Of a stretch of 64,000 bases of DNA, positions 18,674 through 30,921 are shown piece after piece (the first letter of the stretch is position 1; each line of letters starts with the position of its first letter). A model generated the notes under the pieces. It was not told where the DNA came from and did no database searches. It worked only from the letters and a program-made list of their open reading frames with translations. The DNA is from Marsupella aquatica (lineage: Eukaryota > Marchantiophyta): the NCBI GenBank assembly GCA_973895155.1, contig OZ316892.1:29264001-29328000 (forward strand). Direction: 5' to 3'. The position numbers were made by a program, and so were the translations under genes.

Positions 18674-21600
18674 GTCTTATACGGTCATTAGGACCGTAGC
18701 CGTAGCGTAGAATAGCACGAATAGCCATCTTTTGTCATTATGAATAGATTAGGAGTAGGTTAGTTGACCGAATGATTACGAATAAAGGAAGAGGATTATT
18801 ACGCTCGACCGAGGTACGGTAGCGGCAGCGGAGTAAAAATCCGTTAGAAGAATCACGCTTGGACTGAGACACCAACTTTAGCTCATTATCAACGACCAAC
18901 GGCCTGGCCCTCTCACGCTCGAGCTCACCCTGGCACCTCCATAAGAGAGGAGTCGATGGCGTTGCGGGCCATTTGCTCATTTCTACCTTTCGGAATTTGC
19001 GGACGCTGCCATTTTTTTGCCTTCTTGCTCGAATCAAGCTGACCTTTACAAGAAAATCATCGAGGGATAAGAGCGGGTTGTGGCAAGATTTAGTCAGCGA
19101 GGAAGGCCTCCACCAGTAAGCGGACCAAATAGCGGGAATGCGGACTCGACGAACCGGACTACAAAGGTTAGTATGACCCTTACAGCCTTGGGATTTTGGA
19201 CCTTGTTTGGCGAGGTAGGTGCTAAGTTCTCCAAGACTTACTGGTACTCTTGTCCCGAGAAAGCCGCTTATGAACAAAGATACGCAAAGCTGGTGGCCAA
19301 GGTAGCACAGGTTAATTGCGAGAAGACAGCTATCACTAGAGATTCCAACTACAACGAGTTGTGAGACTACATCATCGAGCTATATCTCAGCGAGGAAGGG
19401 CTTAGATCGGTAGCAAAGGCAATTCTTGAAATCCTCGCAAAGTTCTTTAGGCTAAAGGGCAGCCAGCGGCTTACTCAAGCGGAGTTCGACAAGATCCCAG
19501 GGTACCTAGACCAGCAAATCGCAGCCAAAAAGCGCCAAGAAGACATCAGCAGACAACGGGAAGCGGCACGTAATCTTACGTTCCTCGGGGAAAGCTCCAA
19601 CACCCTCAATTGGGATATCGCTACACCAACACCACCAGCGCCTCAGCCGATGACCACCGGCGAACCACCAAACCGGTCCCAAGTCCGTCCCGTGAACAAC
19701 ACCGAGTGTTCTTTGGGTTCTGAGCGAGTTAGTCCGCATCTCAAGCAGCGTTCTTGTAAGCGGGCAAGAACGACGACGGGCCCCGAATTGACAACACGAA
19801 CCAGCACCGCTCCTGCATCTCCCCTGGCAAACCCCCCGGCCAACCAGACCCGACGACCCCTGAATAATCCCAAGTCTAACTTATTACAGGTAATCCGCAT
19901 CCCCGAGTAGTCTGGATCGCGATCAAGAAACTCGACCACGCGGACTATCTCAAGGAGCATCAGTTGGAGCAGTTCGCTCACTTGCTATGGAGACCGTGCG
20001 CGGCCGGGCCAAAGGAGATTTGTGAGTTCATCCCCAATTTCGACACCGACGCATCGACCACTAAGGTTTCAGGGCAGACCTTATCACTCACGGAACATCG
20101 GTTAGCACAGATCTTCTGCCTGCCAACCGGGCCAGTGCCGATTGAACTCCAAATTCGGGATAAGGAGTATACACCTCGACACTTCAAACCCGAAGGTAAG
20201 ATGGACAACGGTTACAAGCAAGGGTCGTGCACCAATTTAATCTGCATGGAGCGGCTTAACTTCATACGGACTACCCTACACATGATTGAGCCATGATCCA
20301 AGATTTCCCTCTGCACGATCGTGCAGGTGGAACAGTACAAATGGCGGAACTGGGCCTAATTCTTTTACCAAAGGTTTTTGGGAGAGCTTAAGCGGGCTCA
20401 GGGAGGTATGGCTATCGGGGGGAAGACTTACCTGGGAAGTCATATCGCCATCATCCTCGCCTGGTACAAGGCACAGCGGGAGGCCAGGGGAAAGAATATG
20501 GCCACCTCAGCCCCGACTAATGTCACCCCCGCTATGGAGGAGGCTATCCCGAATGAGCGGACTACCTCGCCTTGGGCAAACCCCGAGCCGGAAGCCCCAA
20601 CTAATACTCCGTCACCTCCCCGGGTTGAAATTCCGCCGCCCCCTTTTGTTGAGCCTCCACTACCCCCAGTACAACCACCTCCAATCCCTCCACCACCTGA
20701 AGAAACCTTCCCCTCCCCAGCCCAGACTACGGAGGAGCTCGTTGCCCCGCCCGAGGAACCACCGGTACCCAAGAGGATGGAGGACTACCAAGTAGCCCCA
20801 GGGACCATGGCCTACGACCTGGTCCAAAAGTTTAGTCAGACTCTATCAGGGGAGCTAGCGACGTACATCTGACAACAAGTCTCGGCGTACTTTCAACCAG
20901 CCTTCTTCATGTTAGAGCACCAACCACGGATCGTAAGCCGCTTGGAAGAAGAACTCATGGCGAAGGGGAATGAGATCGGGCGCCTCCAAATGCTGGTAGA
21001 ACACCTCGAGGAGGAGGCCACTACCCGCCGTGAGGAGTTAGTCCGCACCGTCAAACAGCGGGACGGACTAACCCAAGAGTTAGGCAGGGCGCAAGTGGAT
21101 CTCAAGAAGCTGGACAACACTATGCTTCAGTTGTGCTCGGAATCCTTGGCTCGGGTTACCAATGCAACCTGACCGACCTCAACAACCAATTCCTACAAGC
21201 AGCTCAGCAGGTAGCTAGTCTCTCCGCCGAACGGGATAAATTGCTGACGCAGAACCAGACCCATCGCGACTCCATTAACCAGCTCAACCTGGAGATAGCA
21301 CGGCTCCAGACAGAGGCCGATGAAGCTGCAAACAAGGCTGAGGAGGCGGTGCGGGACAACAAGGCCTTACAGGACCGCATTACCCTGCTCGTCCTCCAGC
21401 GGGGAAGACCTGGGCCCACCTTTGATCAAGGCGGCTCGAGGTCTCACCCCGACAGAGGGACAAACCCTGGTCCGACCATGGCTCGCACGTAAGGGGTGGT
21501 TAGCGAAGGGAGGAAGCAGGCGCCGCGCAAGGCGGTTGAGTCAGCGGCATCTTCTGGTTAGGCGTAACGACAGAATAGCTGTCATTAGGCACCGATTAGG

Positions 21601-22480
21601 AGCACAATAGGAAGAATTAGGACCGGATCAGTTAGGATCAGCCAACGTAGGATAGAGTCCATCAACGGACTAGATTTTGGTCAGTAGACTTAGCTGCTGC
21701 CGTTCCGGTCAGTGCCCTTGTCGTCAACGGTCAACCGGTCACAGGAGTGCGGTCGGCTAGTCAGAGGGTAGTTAGTCAGTAGGCATTACCCCCGGAAGGT
21801 AGCATCTTCCGGTTCCTTTCCGCAACCATAGTATTTAGGCTCTCCCTTCCGTTGTGGGAGGGGGAGAAGGCTTAGTTATATCAGCGTAAGGAAAGGCGAG
21901 GCACGGGGAGTCCCGGCCTGAGCAGGGTCAAAGTGCACCAAGGAGTGAGAGCCAGAGTCGAGCTTGCTGGGAAAGTGCGGGGCAGGGCCTCGTAGAGACT
22001 GGGCATCGACTGACGTTGGGCCCGCTAACCCCCTTAGAAGTCGAGTCAACTATGTAAATTGATTCTTTGCTAAGTAAATGTAGTATTTTCCCTCTAATGT
22101 TTCCGCAAGTAACTGGTGTTGTGAGTATGCTTTGTCTGGGCAAAGGTGCCATTTCAAGGGACGTACCGGGTGCGGACTAATGGTAGGGATTGCCACCCAT
22201 TGCATGTCACAAGGTTCTGTCGCGTCGATGGCTTGAAAGCCCCAAGCTGGGAGTTAGTCCGAGTCACTAACTGTGGGAATATTCCAGCAGTGGAAAACAA
22301 ATATACCTATGACTAGTACGAGTTGCGTGAGTGTTATACCAGTAAATATATTGCCTTAGCCCGACTTAGGGCTAATCGAGGCCACTACACACCTCCTTGC
22401 CCGAACCCTCACCCCGACTAGTGGTCAAAGTTGCCCCATGGAACTAAACTGGATTTAAGGCCCGGGTTAGGGGCGCGACA
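18626..22480 (+). repeat. 3' LTR (3855 bp)
   Basis: Copy of 8721-12565. It begins TGTGACACGG with the same 7-bp inverted repeat and ends GGCGCGACA before the CTTCA duplication. Confidence 0.95.
19156..21492 (+). pseudogene. LTR-internal ORF (3' LTR copy)
   Basis: Equivalent of 9246-11484 and more broken. Stops are visible after NYNEL (about 19362), at 20294-20296 (TGA for CGA), just downstream (TAA for CAA) and at about 20870 (TGA for GGA); the coiled-coil part is also split near 21170. The predicted intron (about 19756-19889) is conserved. Near 19359 it keeps the 7 bp that the 5' LTR lacks, so the N-terminal frame is continuous there apart from the stop. It extends past the 5' copy's stop by about 20 codons to 21492. 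Confidence 0.65.
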
Positions 22481-22485
22481 CTTCA

Positions 22486-25250
22486 TTCAAGTGTGCTCTG
22501 TCTTCTCTTTGCCACTCGCTCAATTCTATGTTTTTGCTGAGAAATTGCTTGCACAAGAGGTTTGTGTCACCTCTAGGTAATTCTACCAGGTAATTAAAAC
22601 AATTGACAAAATTCTGTTGTTCGAAAGTCACTTCCATTCATTCAGCAGCGTTATGTCTCTGTGCTCTTCTCTTTTCGTCATGTTTTGTCTATAGCGATCA
22701 TAAATGTTTTCAGGAATCAAAGCTCTAAGTAGAATAGGAACAGAGGGAGCTTGTCCTGACCCAGAAAAAATTAACTTGCTTTAAAATTGCCAATGGAAAT
22801 ATCCTCTATCTTAACACATGCACACCATCTCCATGTAACACTCTCATCTCGGTATGCTTACCTTCATTAAGTACTGATTCATAAACCTTGCAAAAACTTG
22901 CTCTCATCAGTACCTCCTTCATTAAGTACTGAGTCATAAACTGTCCTTGTTCTTTTTTTGGCACTAGGGAAAGGTTACCTTTCCAAAAAAACAAAATAGA
23001 AAGTAAGTAAAGGCACAATTCTTACAGTCATGCACAAGCTTAGATGGGATCTCCCCTAAACCTCCAAAGCTTGGCTGAGATTTTGGAATGTCTTGTGTGG
23101 ATTGCTAAAGCTGACTTAGTACTCAAGGTCAGGTGAAATCCTAGTTAAAATGGGTGTTTTAGCTTTTATGCAAGCTCAGGAATCCTATCAGAAAAAAAGG
23201 TTTGGATGGGAGATCCCAGCTGGCATATTCTTAAGAGCAAAACTGTATGACTTTTTTACTTAGTTTAATACCCTTGGAGCACATAATTGCATTAACTCCT
23301 GGAACATGCTTGGAAGAGCATAATTCTTTTGTTGCATAGGAAGCATCTCCTCATCCCAAGGGTATGCGCATAGGGCGAGTCTACTGTATGTAGGTAGTCG
23401 GAAAAATTGATGCATTGCTTGATCCATCTATCTATGTCAACAAATTACACTGCAACCTAATCTGTATGGCATACAAATTCACCCACTATCTAGAATTGAA
23501 AATTCACTTTCACATGCCTTCCAAGGCAGGGCGCATGGATCTCCCCCTATCAAAGTCTGATCAAAAGAGATTTGTTCAGCTCGAGGTACACTTGGGGGAG
23601 CTTACTTTGTGTATACTATGTAAATTACCAAGAGGATCTTGAAATCACAGATCACTTGGGGGAATTTTTAAGGGAGGGATTATGAGATTTGTGAGATCAT
23701 AGATGAGGTTGGTAAAATCCCAATCAAGGGCAAAGGAGGCATATGTACCACCTCAATGTTGTACATAATTTATCAAAACTGAGCCTGCAAAACCTTAATC
23801 CAATTTTAACTAGGGTTGTGGGATAGTTAGAATAAATTCCACCATAGGAAATGTAATGTTTAGGATTGTACACGTACCCAAAACCACATTAAACCTTGCA
23901 GGAAACACCTGAGAACCTACCTTGCACATATAACCCATCACCCACAAAACAACCCGGCAGTAGGACCCTGGCCTAACCTTAGACAACCTTAAATACCAAC
24001 CAGGAAAATTTATCCTCAATTTCTCTAATGTTTGATTTGTAGGTATAGCTTTAGTAATCAATGTGGAAGAACAAAAAATTCCAGCAGTCACTGGTTCCCT
24101 TAAGAGGGATAAATTAGTTGAAAAAACTTCCCAACTCATGGGAAGCAATTAAAATAGTTAGGAATTCTAGTGGTGACTTGCAATGGAGGTACTTGCTAGG
24201 CTGGTAATACAAGTGGATGGAGACAAAAAGGTAAAGCATACAAGGCTTCCCAGGAGGTAATCAAAGGCATTGCAAAACTTACCCAGATCTGAGCAATGTG
24301 GTAACTACCCAGACACTAAGGAGTGATTGGCTAATTTGAGTGATTTGCAACTGGCAAAGAGGTAGTGGCACTAGAAATGGCAATGGAAGGTAAGACAAGG
24401 TAAGAAGCCATCGCAAGACACCAAGGTAGAAACCAGATATGATGACTTCCCAAAAAAATGGGACTGGCAGATTAGTTTGGCTGTGAGTTTGGCTCCAGAG
24501 GGTGTGCCTGGTATAACTAGTGGTATGGTTATTGGTACCCTGTTTCGAAGCCAAGGGCGAGTTTATCCCTGTAGCCAAGGTTAACACTGGTAATGCTGTA
24601 AGGCCTCCCACTTTGAAAAAAAGTGTGGATGGGCCCTGTTTATATGCTTAATTTCAGCCTATTTTCAATGCTTGGAATAAGAATTTTATTAGTTCATCCA
24701 GTCATTCCAGCATTTCCTTACTTATCAAACGTTTCTAACTTTATCTAACCATAATGGGGAATGTAAACACTGTGTCTCTTTTGTTTTGAGGGCAGGGGGG
24801 GAGGGAGCATGGCATTGAGTTTCTGCATTAATTTAAGTAATTCCAAGACCCGTGGCAGGATTGCCTACGTTGAAAGTGCTATAAATTAAATGCTTCAACG
24901 AGGCAAGCTGGGCTCTTGAAATACTAGTTATTTGATCATGTTAAAATAGTCTGTAGGTTCAAGGGAACATTGTGTTTAGACTAGCTGTCAGCCTTTTTTA
25001 GGTGTTTGTATGAGCTTAAGATTGTTCCAGCCATGCTCAATGGATTGTTTGTAAGGTATAATCTAGTCTGTTTTTTTATCAGAAACTCGTTAAGGATATG
25101 AGCTGGTGAAGAACTAGCTCACAAAGTATCCTAAGATCAGGTTGGATTTTCTCTTTGGGAAGCAGAACTTAAATTGGACTAACTTGTACTGGCTGGGTGG
25201 TCATATTATTATTTGAGTCAGGTTAGAATGTAGTTTGCTGGGTGTCCAAG
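22486..25250. other. Intergenic, no recognised gene
   Basis: AT-rich sequence outside the Ty3 element. Two minus-strand open frames (23810-24148 and 24279-24611) have no recognisable domain and no splice context. No RNA gene or clear repeat seen. Confidence 0.4.
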
Positions 25251-25263
25251 CTATTCCATTTCG

Positions 25264-25739
25264 ATGGATTCTCGAGACTTTGGACCAGTGCGGAATGGCA
25301 TACAACATGCCAGGACTGTACTGTTGCATCTGAATTCTATGGAGGCATTAGTGAATGAAAAGATTGGCCTGGCACGACGTATGAGAGCGGAAGAGCTCAG
25401 GAACTTTCCAGAAGCAGCAATGTCTGCTCTGATCATCAGCGATGGCCATAGTTGCAGTTGTCAAGTGGTGCATGGAGGATGCAGCACCGTATTCCCAGTA
25501 GGGTAGACTATTTATAATCAGGCACTAGCAGACTTGAGTTCTATACAGTGACCTTTGAAAACTTGTGTGGAAATTTCTTTCATCAGTGTGGCGGATCCAT
25601 AGAACTGAAGTCCACCTGGAAGTCTGGAGTGGTGGGCCGGTTGCCACCTGCAAGGCTACGAGACATCCAAACTGAGTTCCAGCGATTTCAGCGCAGATTT
25701 GGAGAGGCTGTTGAGAGTATGAATGAATTCTGGTACTGA
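25264..25739 (+). CDS. Small two-exon candidate gene, unrecognised
   Basis: ATG at 25264 opens a frame reading FGPVRNGIQHARTVLLHLNS and RRMRAEELRNFP, likely alpha-helical. A second stretch after acceptor CTATACAG (25548) reads VVGRLPPARLRDIQTEFQRF and ends EFWY-stop at 25739. Phase-compatible donors are GTTGCA after 25450 or GTTGTC after 25456, giving a protein of about 126-128 residues. I do not recognise the family. Composition (charged, helical, no signal peptide) suits a small subunit of a larger complex, but that is a guess. It could be a decayed fragment. Confidence 0.35.
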
Positions 25740-26785
25740 ACAAATAGTAGCATGATGGAGAGACACAAAATTGCCTTCCTTGTCCAATAAAGTTGTTGGT
25801 TATGAATATAGTTCACCTGCCATAATCCCTATGAATGGGAGCATAAACCCCCATGTCCTTCGTGACCTTCATGGATATCCCAATCTTGTCTTGAAGATCA
25901 ACTTGCACCACTGTTAGATTTTGTGTGTACTTGCTTACATTGACAATGTCAGCAAAACCCTCGGAGAGCCACAAGAGATTGTACAAATTTTCCATTTTGC
26001 ATTTGCTTCAAGCTGGTCCAGTGGCTTTTCTGCATACTTTTCTATAATAGACACTAAGCCAATCTCGCCAATCTCATCAATGCTATCCTCATGTGATTCT
26101 TAGAGTGCCTGCTTCTCCCATCTTCTCAATTGCCGAACCACACCATCGTAAAGACCAATACAGATTGGAGGCTTGACATGATGATGTGAGATCTCATCTA
26201 GACGGTGTTAAAAAAACGGGCAAACCTGATGTAAAATATGTACAGAAAGTGGGAAAATGAGGATGCCAAAACATTACAAGAAGCTACATGTACGTGGTAG
26301 AATTGAGGTGAATGACGAGCCGGGTCAATATAGAGATTGCCATGGAAGCCGAAATATCGAGATCACGAGATGCACAGAAAAGGAGGGGAACACGTTCGAG
26401 AAAAAGAAGCTCAAAGGAAATGCCTTCCGAGACTAACAAGACAACATGGCTGATGCGACAGGTAGAACAACAATAAGCTTATTAAATAGGGAAAGATACG
26501 CAGAGAGATGCATTTTGATGAAGCTCCTTTGATATTTTCTCATCTTATTAAATATTTGAATATGTCATGACTGGGCATATCTTCGCTACGACTTGCAAAC
26601 TCAATACAACATAGCCAACTCCACTAATTTCCAATGTAAATAAAAAATCATCTTTCTCCATGAGAAAAAAACAACTAGAGCCACATGACACTTTTCAATC
26701 AAATACTTGTATATCTACATCTACAAATCTATATATACTACCACCTGGGCTGTGCAATTCTACAAAGCGATTATTTCCAAGATGA
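25740..26785. other. Intergenic, 3' side of the methyltransferase gene
   Basis: Contains the likely 3' UTR of the minus-strand methyltransferase and otherwise AT-rich sequence with short ORFs. Nothing recognised. Confidence 0.4.
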
Positions 26786-29700
26786 TCAGATTGGCTTTGA
26801 TACAGCAAAAAGTATGTAAATTCCTCTCCGATAGGAATACCAATTCACAAAACCACATGCCTCGGTTGTATCCCTCAAATCACTTTCTGTTAGCCAATTG
26901 AATGGCAGCTGCATTTGATCTATCGTCTGCAACCAACATCGAAGTACACCAAGAACGTGGATGACAACATCAACAAATGTATTCTTCAAGAAAAACTCCA
27001 TCAGAAGTAGTCAGCTCGAAAAACGACATCTCGCCTTCCTGAAGGCTGATTCTAATCCTATCAATCCCGCATAAAAGAGTGCTTTGGTTCGCAGACTTTA
27101 TATTTTCTATGAAACAATAAATTATATCCAATCCAGAAGAATTTCGATAGTAGTTCACGAGTGGGTGAAGCTTTTGCACCTGTCTAAGACGTTTAAGGCG
27201 TCCATCTAGAGCAGTTGGGAGGTCCGTGACAAATGTACTGCCAACAAAAACTCCTCCAGGTCGCAAAATCCTACTTATTTCAGCTACCTGCAAATGTTGT
27301 TACAGTGGTTGTATTTAGATTGACTCCCACACCCATATTACAGTCCACTTGAGACTGCTTTATGGAAGAAATGGTCACCTGTATAACATTATTTACAATT
27401 TTGGCGATCATTAAAGTGAATATAACTTTAACGATTATCTAGCCACAGTGAGAATGAATTGTTTCGAGAATAGTGTTGCAAACTATTAGTTTTTTTTAAT
27501 GACCCAAACTTTGTTGATGGTTAGTACTTGTCCTTTTAGTCAGCCTTGTTAAGTTTCTCGGTATTTTAGAGGGCTGGATCTCCATTGCGTTTTGGTGAGA
27601 CTTTGTTCTCTATTATATTTGTCCTTGTTATAATCAGTGATGGTACGTGAAACGCTTCAGTCCCTTTGATTTCACACTTCTCTCCTTACCCATCCCTAAT
27701 CTACTCATTGGATTACATTTTCTTGAAATTCTTCCCTGGAATCACCGACATTGCTGTATATTGAGAAGAAAAATCCAAGGTTTAGGACAAGAAAGGACAA
27801 ATGCTTACAGATGACAACACGTTCGGCCAGCAATGAATTGCAGCAGCAGCATGTACACCAGCCACTGATGCTGTTGCGAGTGGTAGTCTTGCAGCGTCCG
27901 CTCTCACGAGCACCACCTTTCTGTGATCACCATTGTATTTGCCTTCAGAACATCACATTTAAGTTGAAACTTGTGGTTGAGTTTTTGCATAAGCCCTAAA
28001 CCCCAAACTCAGAACGAGCTAACGGTACCATCTGTTTTTCTTCCGCCATCTAAGTATGATTGCCTATACCGCGTTTCAGGGGAAAAAACAAGGTCTGTTT
28101 TAAAAACTTTGCAATGAACTCCAACGTATAAAACCTTTTAGAAAGTCAAATTTGTTGAAGGAACTTACGACAAGTCTGCCGATGCATCACTGTCAAGAAA
28201 CCCACGACACTGCTCTAGCATGGCCTGGGAGAAATCAGAGGCAATGACCGTCTCATACTCTCGTCCAGCCAGGAAACGCCGTGTAAAACCTCCAGGTCCA
28301 CAGCTAAGATCCATGATCACTTCTCCACGAGCAGGTTCCAGAAGCCTTTCAGCCATTTCAGCCTAAACAAGTGCAGTACCACAAACATGTCAAACCAAAA
28401 CAGGTCGCTGTAGCCGCAGCAACAATGTGACAAAAACGACTTATTATAGTACCCTTTCTGCAGGCACCTCTAAAGACTCACTGCCAAGTACAGAAAACTC
28501 ACACAGCTGAAAAACCAGTAACAAGTAAACATGAAAAAGGGAATCAAACACAATCCAAAACTGCTGAACACTTATGGAGAAAAGTATCAACCTAGATGAA
28601 AACCCTGAACCCTAAACTATAAAACTGATTTATCAGGTGGAACATTGACAAAAGCACACAGGCTAAGGGAAATATGTATCATACGATTTCATACTACCTC
28701 TTCATCAAATCCGGGGAAGCTGGCAATACCAAATAAGTCTCGGTATCCTCTCTCATAAACAAAAGCGATCAGGGGGTTCCTGAAAAGGTGGAACAAAGCT
28801 AACGAACAGAGTTAGTTCTTCGGAGGCGGTTAATCAAAACAAGTGCCAAGCCAAACAAAACCACCAAATTCATTGTAGAAGGGATTTCAGGAGATTAGAG
28901 CAAGAGGATCGGCATTCAGTTCTAAGCATGAGGATAAAGCAAGCGTTGTTGTCAATAAACCAACGCCGGGCCAAACTACTGCCCTAGCCAGTTGATAGCA
29001 GTAGCTCTCAACGCTTGAATGGAGCCTTACTGAAAAAATGAAGATCCCAAGGCGACTCTCTCACTAGGAATTACTAGATCAATAATCCCTCCATCGTTCT
29101 TGTACGATTTTTCGCAATTCTTGCAGCGCAACGAGGTTTCTTTGAATGTGAGCCTGAACACAAGCAACTGTCCAGAGTCATGGGGCGTGCCGCAGACATC
29201 TTACAACACAGCCTCCGCCTCCTCCTACTAGTCTCTAAAGTTAACCAGAAATTCACGTACACAAATAATTTTTCCAGAGAAAAACCTTACAGATTTGGGC
29301 TTTGGGAAGCAGAATACGTTAGGGGACGATAGCACACTGGACAAGCAAGCTCAACCTTCTCCGTTTGCGTTTTGGCGGCCAGATCTGTCTAGACAAACCA
29401 TGTCACAGCTTGAATAAGGGATGTGTCAAAGAAATCAGATTGTAGACACATTTTCTCACACAAATTTGCAATTTGTTGTAGATGTACCAGAGCTCATGGA
29501 ATTTAAATGGTCTCGTGGATTTTATTTTACAAAATGCGGGTCTTGAGGAACCCTAATGGACAAAGGCTGCATCAGATGAATTCTCATAGAGAAATCTGAT
29601 AGGTGATAAGAGGCGATTTGAATGCCTACCAAGTCAGCTAGGTAAACTGAATAATGTTTTTTAACAATTCGGCAGATATGTCTTGTAGTTTATTAATGAT

Positions 29701-30110
29701 ATTTGAAAGTGCGCACCACTCAGTACAAAGAATGGCAAGTCAGAATTAAAGAAAGACATGAACAATTCTTTCAACAAATGGTCCAATTGCCCCAAAGACT
29801 ACATTCCATGAAATGATCTTGGGCATATACCGCAAAACATATACATGCAAAACCAACTCAGCAAGGTAAGAAACCAAGTTCAGCAGATTGCCTAGTATAG
29901 ATTACAGGGTAGAGGACATACACTGGAACTGGTCGGTGAAACATTGGGGTCAGTCGATGACATGGCGGCACGAACCACAGGGGCACCAGTCTGGATTCTA
30001 CAAGACCGGGAACGGTGGAGCAGAGCCGGGTGACCAATCCCTGCTCTATCCTTCAACAGCGATTGCACATGTGGCCGGGAGAAGATCCCTGCTATGCGTA
30101 GCGAACTCAT
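26786..30110 (-). CDS. Plastid-type SAM-dependent methyltransferase (At1g78140/At2g41040-like)
   Basis: Nine exons join in frame: 29922-30110, 29291-29388, 29031-29153, 28698-28779, 28453-28506, 28169-28362, 27809-27920, 27180-27287 and 26786-26926, giving 366 residues. All donors are GT (several GTAAG) and all acceptors AG. The N-terminus is Ser/Arg/Ala-rich like a transit peptide. A zinc-ribbon-like pair follows (CPVCYRPL and CKNCEKSY), then NPLIAFVYERGYRDLFG. The class I methyltransferase fold comes next: motif I IMDLSCGPGGFTRRF, ASDFSQAMLEQC, VRADAARLPLATASVAGVHA and the post-motif ISRILRPGGVFVGSTF. Arabidopsis relatives are UbiE/MenG-like proteins found in plastoglobules; the substrate is not established. 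The last acceptor (TTGCAG at 26927) was chosen over a closer one because it restores the family's usual length. The start ATG lies inside a 123-bp inverted repeat. Confidence 0.9.
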
Positions 30111-30213
30111 TCCACCAACCTTCAGCACCTGCTCTGTAATCGAGCTTTACAATTGTGCAGCAGGCCCAACTATTCGGATACAAGCCCTCCCAAGCTCACA
30201 ATTCGAGCTCTAC
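30091..30213 (+). repeat. Left arm of 123-bp inverted repeat
   Basis: Near-identical (about four mismatches) to the reverse complement of 30774-30896. It contains the first seven codons and the immediate 5' leader of the methyltransferase gene. Confidence 0.9.
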
Positions 30214-30330
30214 AACTATGCTGCAGGCCAACGAAGCTCAATTGTTCGAATACACCACCACCACATGCTCACGAATGGAGTGCATGTGAAAGTGCATTCT
30301 CTCACACGTCCAACCAGAGGTGCTGTGTGT

Positions 30331-30530
30331 GGAGATCATGAGCAAAGCAGAGAACAGAAAGACAGCTGCGTAGTTCTCATGGTGATCATGAGCAAAGCAG
30401 AGAACAGAAAGACAGCTGGGTAGTTCTCATGGAGATCATGAGCAAAGCAGAGAACAGAAAGACAGCTGGGTAGTTCTCATGGAGATCATAAGCAAAGCAG
30501 AGAACAGAAAGACAGCTGGGTAGTTCTCAT
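30331..30530 (+). repeat. 50-bp tandem repeat, four copies
   Basis: GGAGATCATGAGCAAAGCAG starts at 30331 and recurs every 50 bp, ending each time with GTAGTTCTCATG. Copies differ by one or two bases. It sits in the loop of the inverted repeat. Confidence 0.95.
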
Positions 30531-30705
30531 CAGGCCCTTCGTCTTCTTGTGGATATGAAACTGGAGGCCCAACCTCCCCTCCTTAGTATATGACACAACC
30601 ACACTAGGTAGAGTAGTTCTCATCAGGCCCTTCGTCTTCTTGTGGATATGAAACTGGAGGCCCAGCCTCCCCTGCTTATTATGACAACCACAACAGGTAG
30701 AGTAG
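30521..30705 (+). repeat. About 92-bp tandem duplication
   Basis: GTAGTTCTCATCAGGCCC occurs at 30521 and about 30613. Both copies continue through CTTCTTGTGGATATGAAACT and GGAGGCCCA. Confidence 0.9.
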
Positions 30706-30773
30706 TTCTCATCAAGCCTGATCTTTTTAGCTTTTTGGCCTTCTGGCCTTTTTCTTATTTTCCCTTGATTGGT

Positions 30774-30896
30774 GTAGAGCTCGAATTGTGAGCTTAGGAG
30801 GGCTTGTATCCGGATAGTTGGGTCTGTTGCACAATTGTAAAGCTCGATTACAGAGCAGGTGCTGAAGGTTGGTGGAATGAGTTCGCTACGCATAGC
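30774..30896 (-). repeat. Right arm of 123-bp inverted repeat (copy of methyltransferase 5' end)
   Basis: Carries the methyltransferase ATG and leader in the opposite orientation. It is bracketed by two direct copies of a CCTTTTTCTT...TTCCCTTGATTGG block, at about 30738-30766 and 30894-30921. Confidence 0.9.
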
Positions 30897-30921
30897 CTTT
30901 TTCTTGTTTTCCCTTGATTGG

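Larger units (their letters stand above)
8721..22480 (+). mobile_element. Ty3/gypsy LTR retrotransposon, 13.76 kb, degenerate, non-chromoviral
   Basis: The element runs from TGTGACACGG (8721) to GGCGCGACA (22480) and is flanked by CTTCA at 8716-8720 and 22481-22485. LTRs are 8721-12565 (3845 bp) and 18626-22480 (3855 bp). The internal region (6060 bp) encodes gag, protease, reverse transcriptase, RNase H and integrase in that order, the Ty3/gypsy order. Nearly all of it lies in one reading frame, broken by stop codons and a pair of frameshifts. RT motifs (FLDGYSGYNQI, YAFRRMPFGL) and the lack of a C-terminal chromodomain point to the Athila/Tat-like side; that placement is inference. RT active-site damage and several stops make this copy non-autonomous. 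The LTRs have diverged by visible point changes and small indels, so the insertion is not recent. Confidence 0.95.

Noticed and set aside
26909-26910. Acceptor at 26909-26910 for the last methyltransferase exon
   Set aside because: It keeps frame but leaves the protein six residues short of the family spacing; the acceptor at 26927-26928 restores it.
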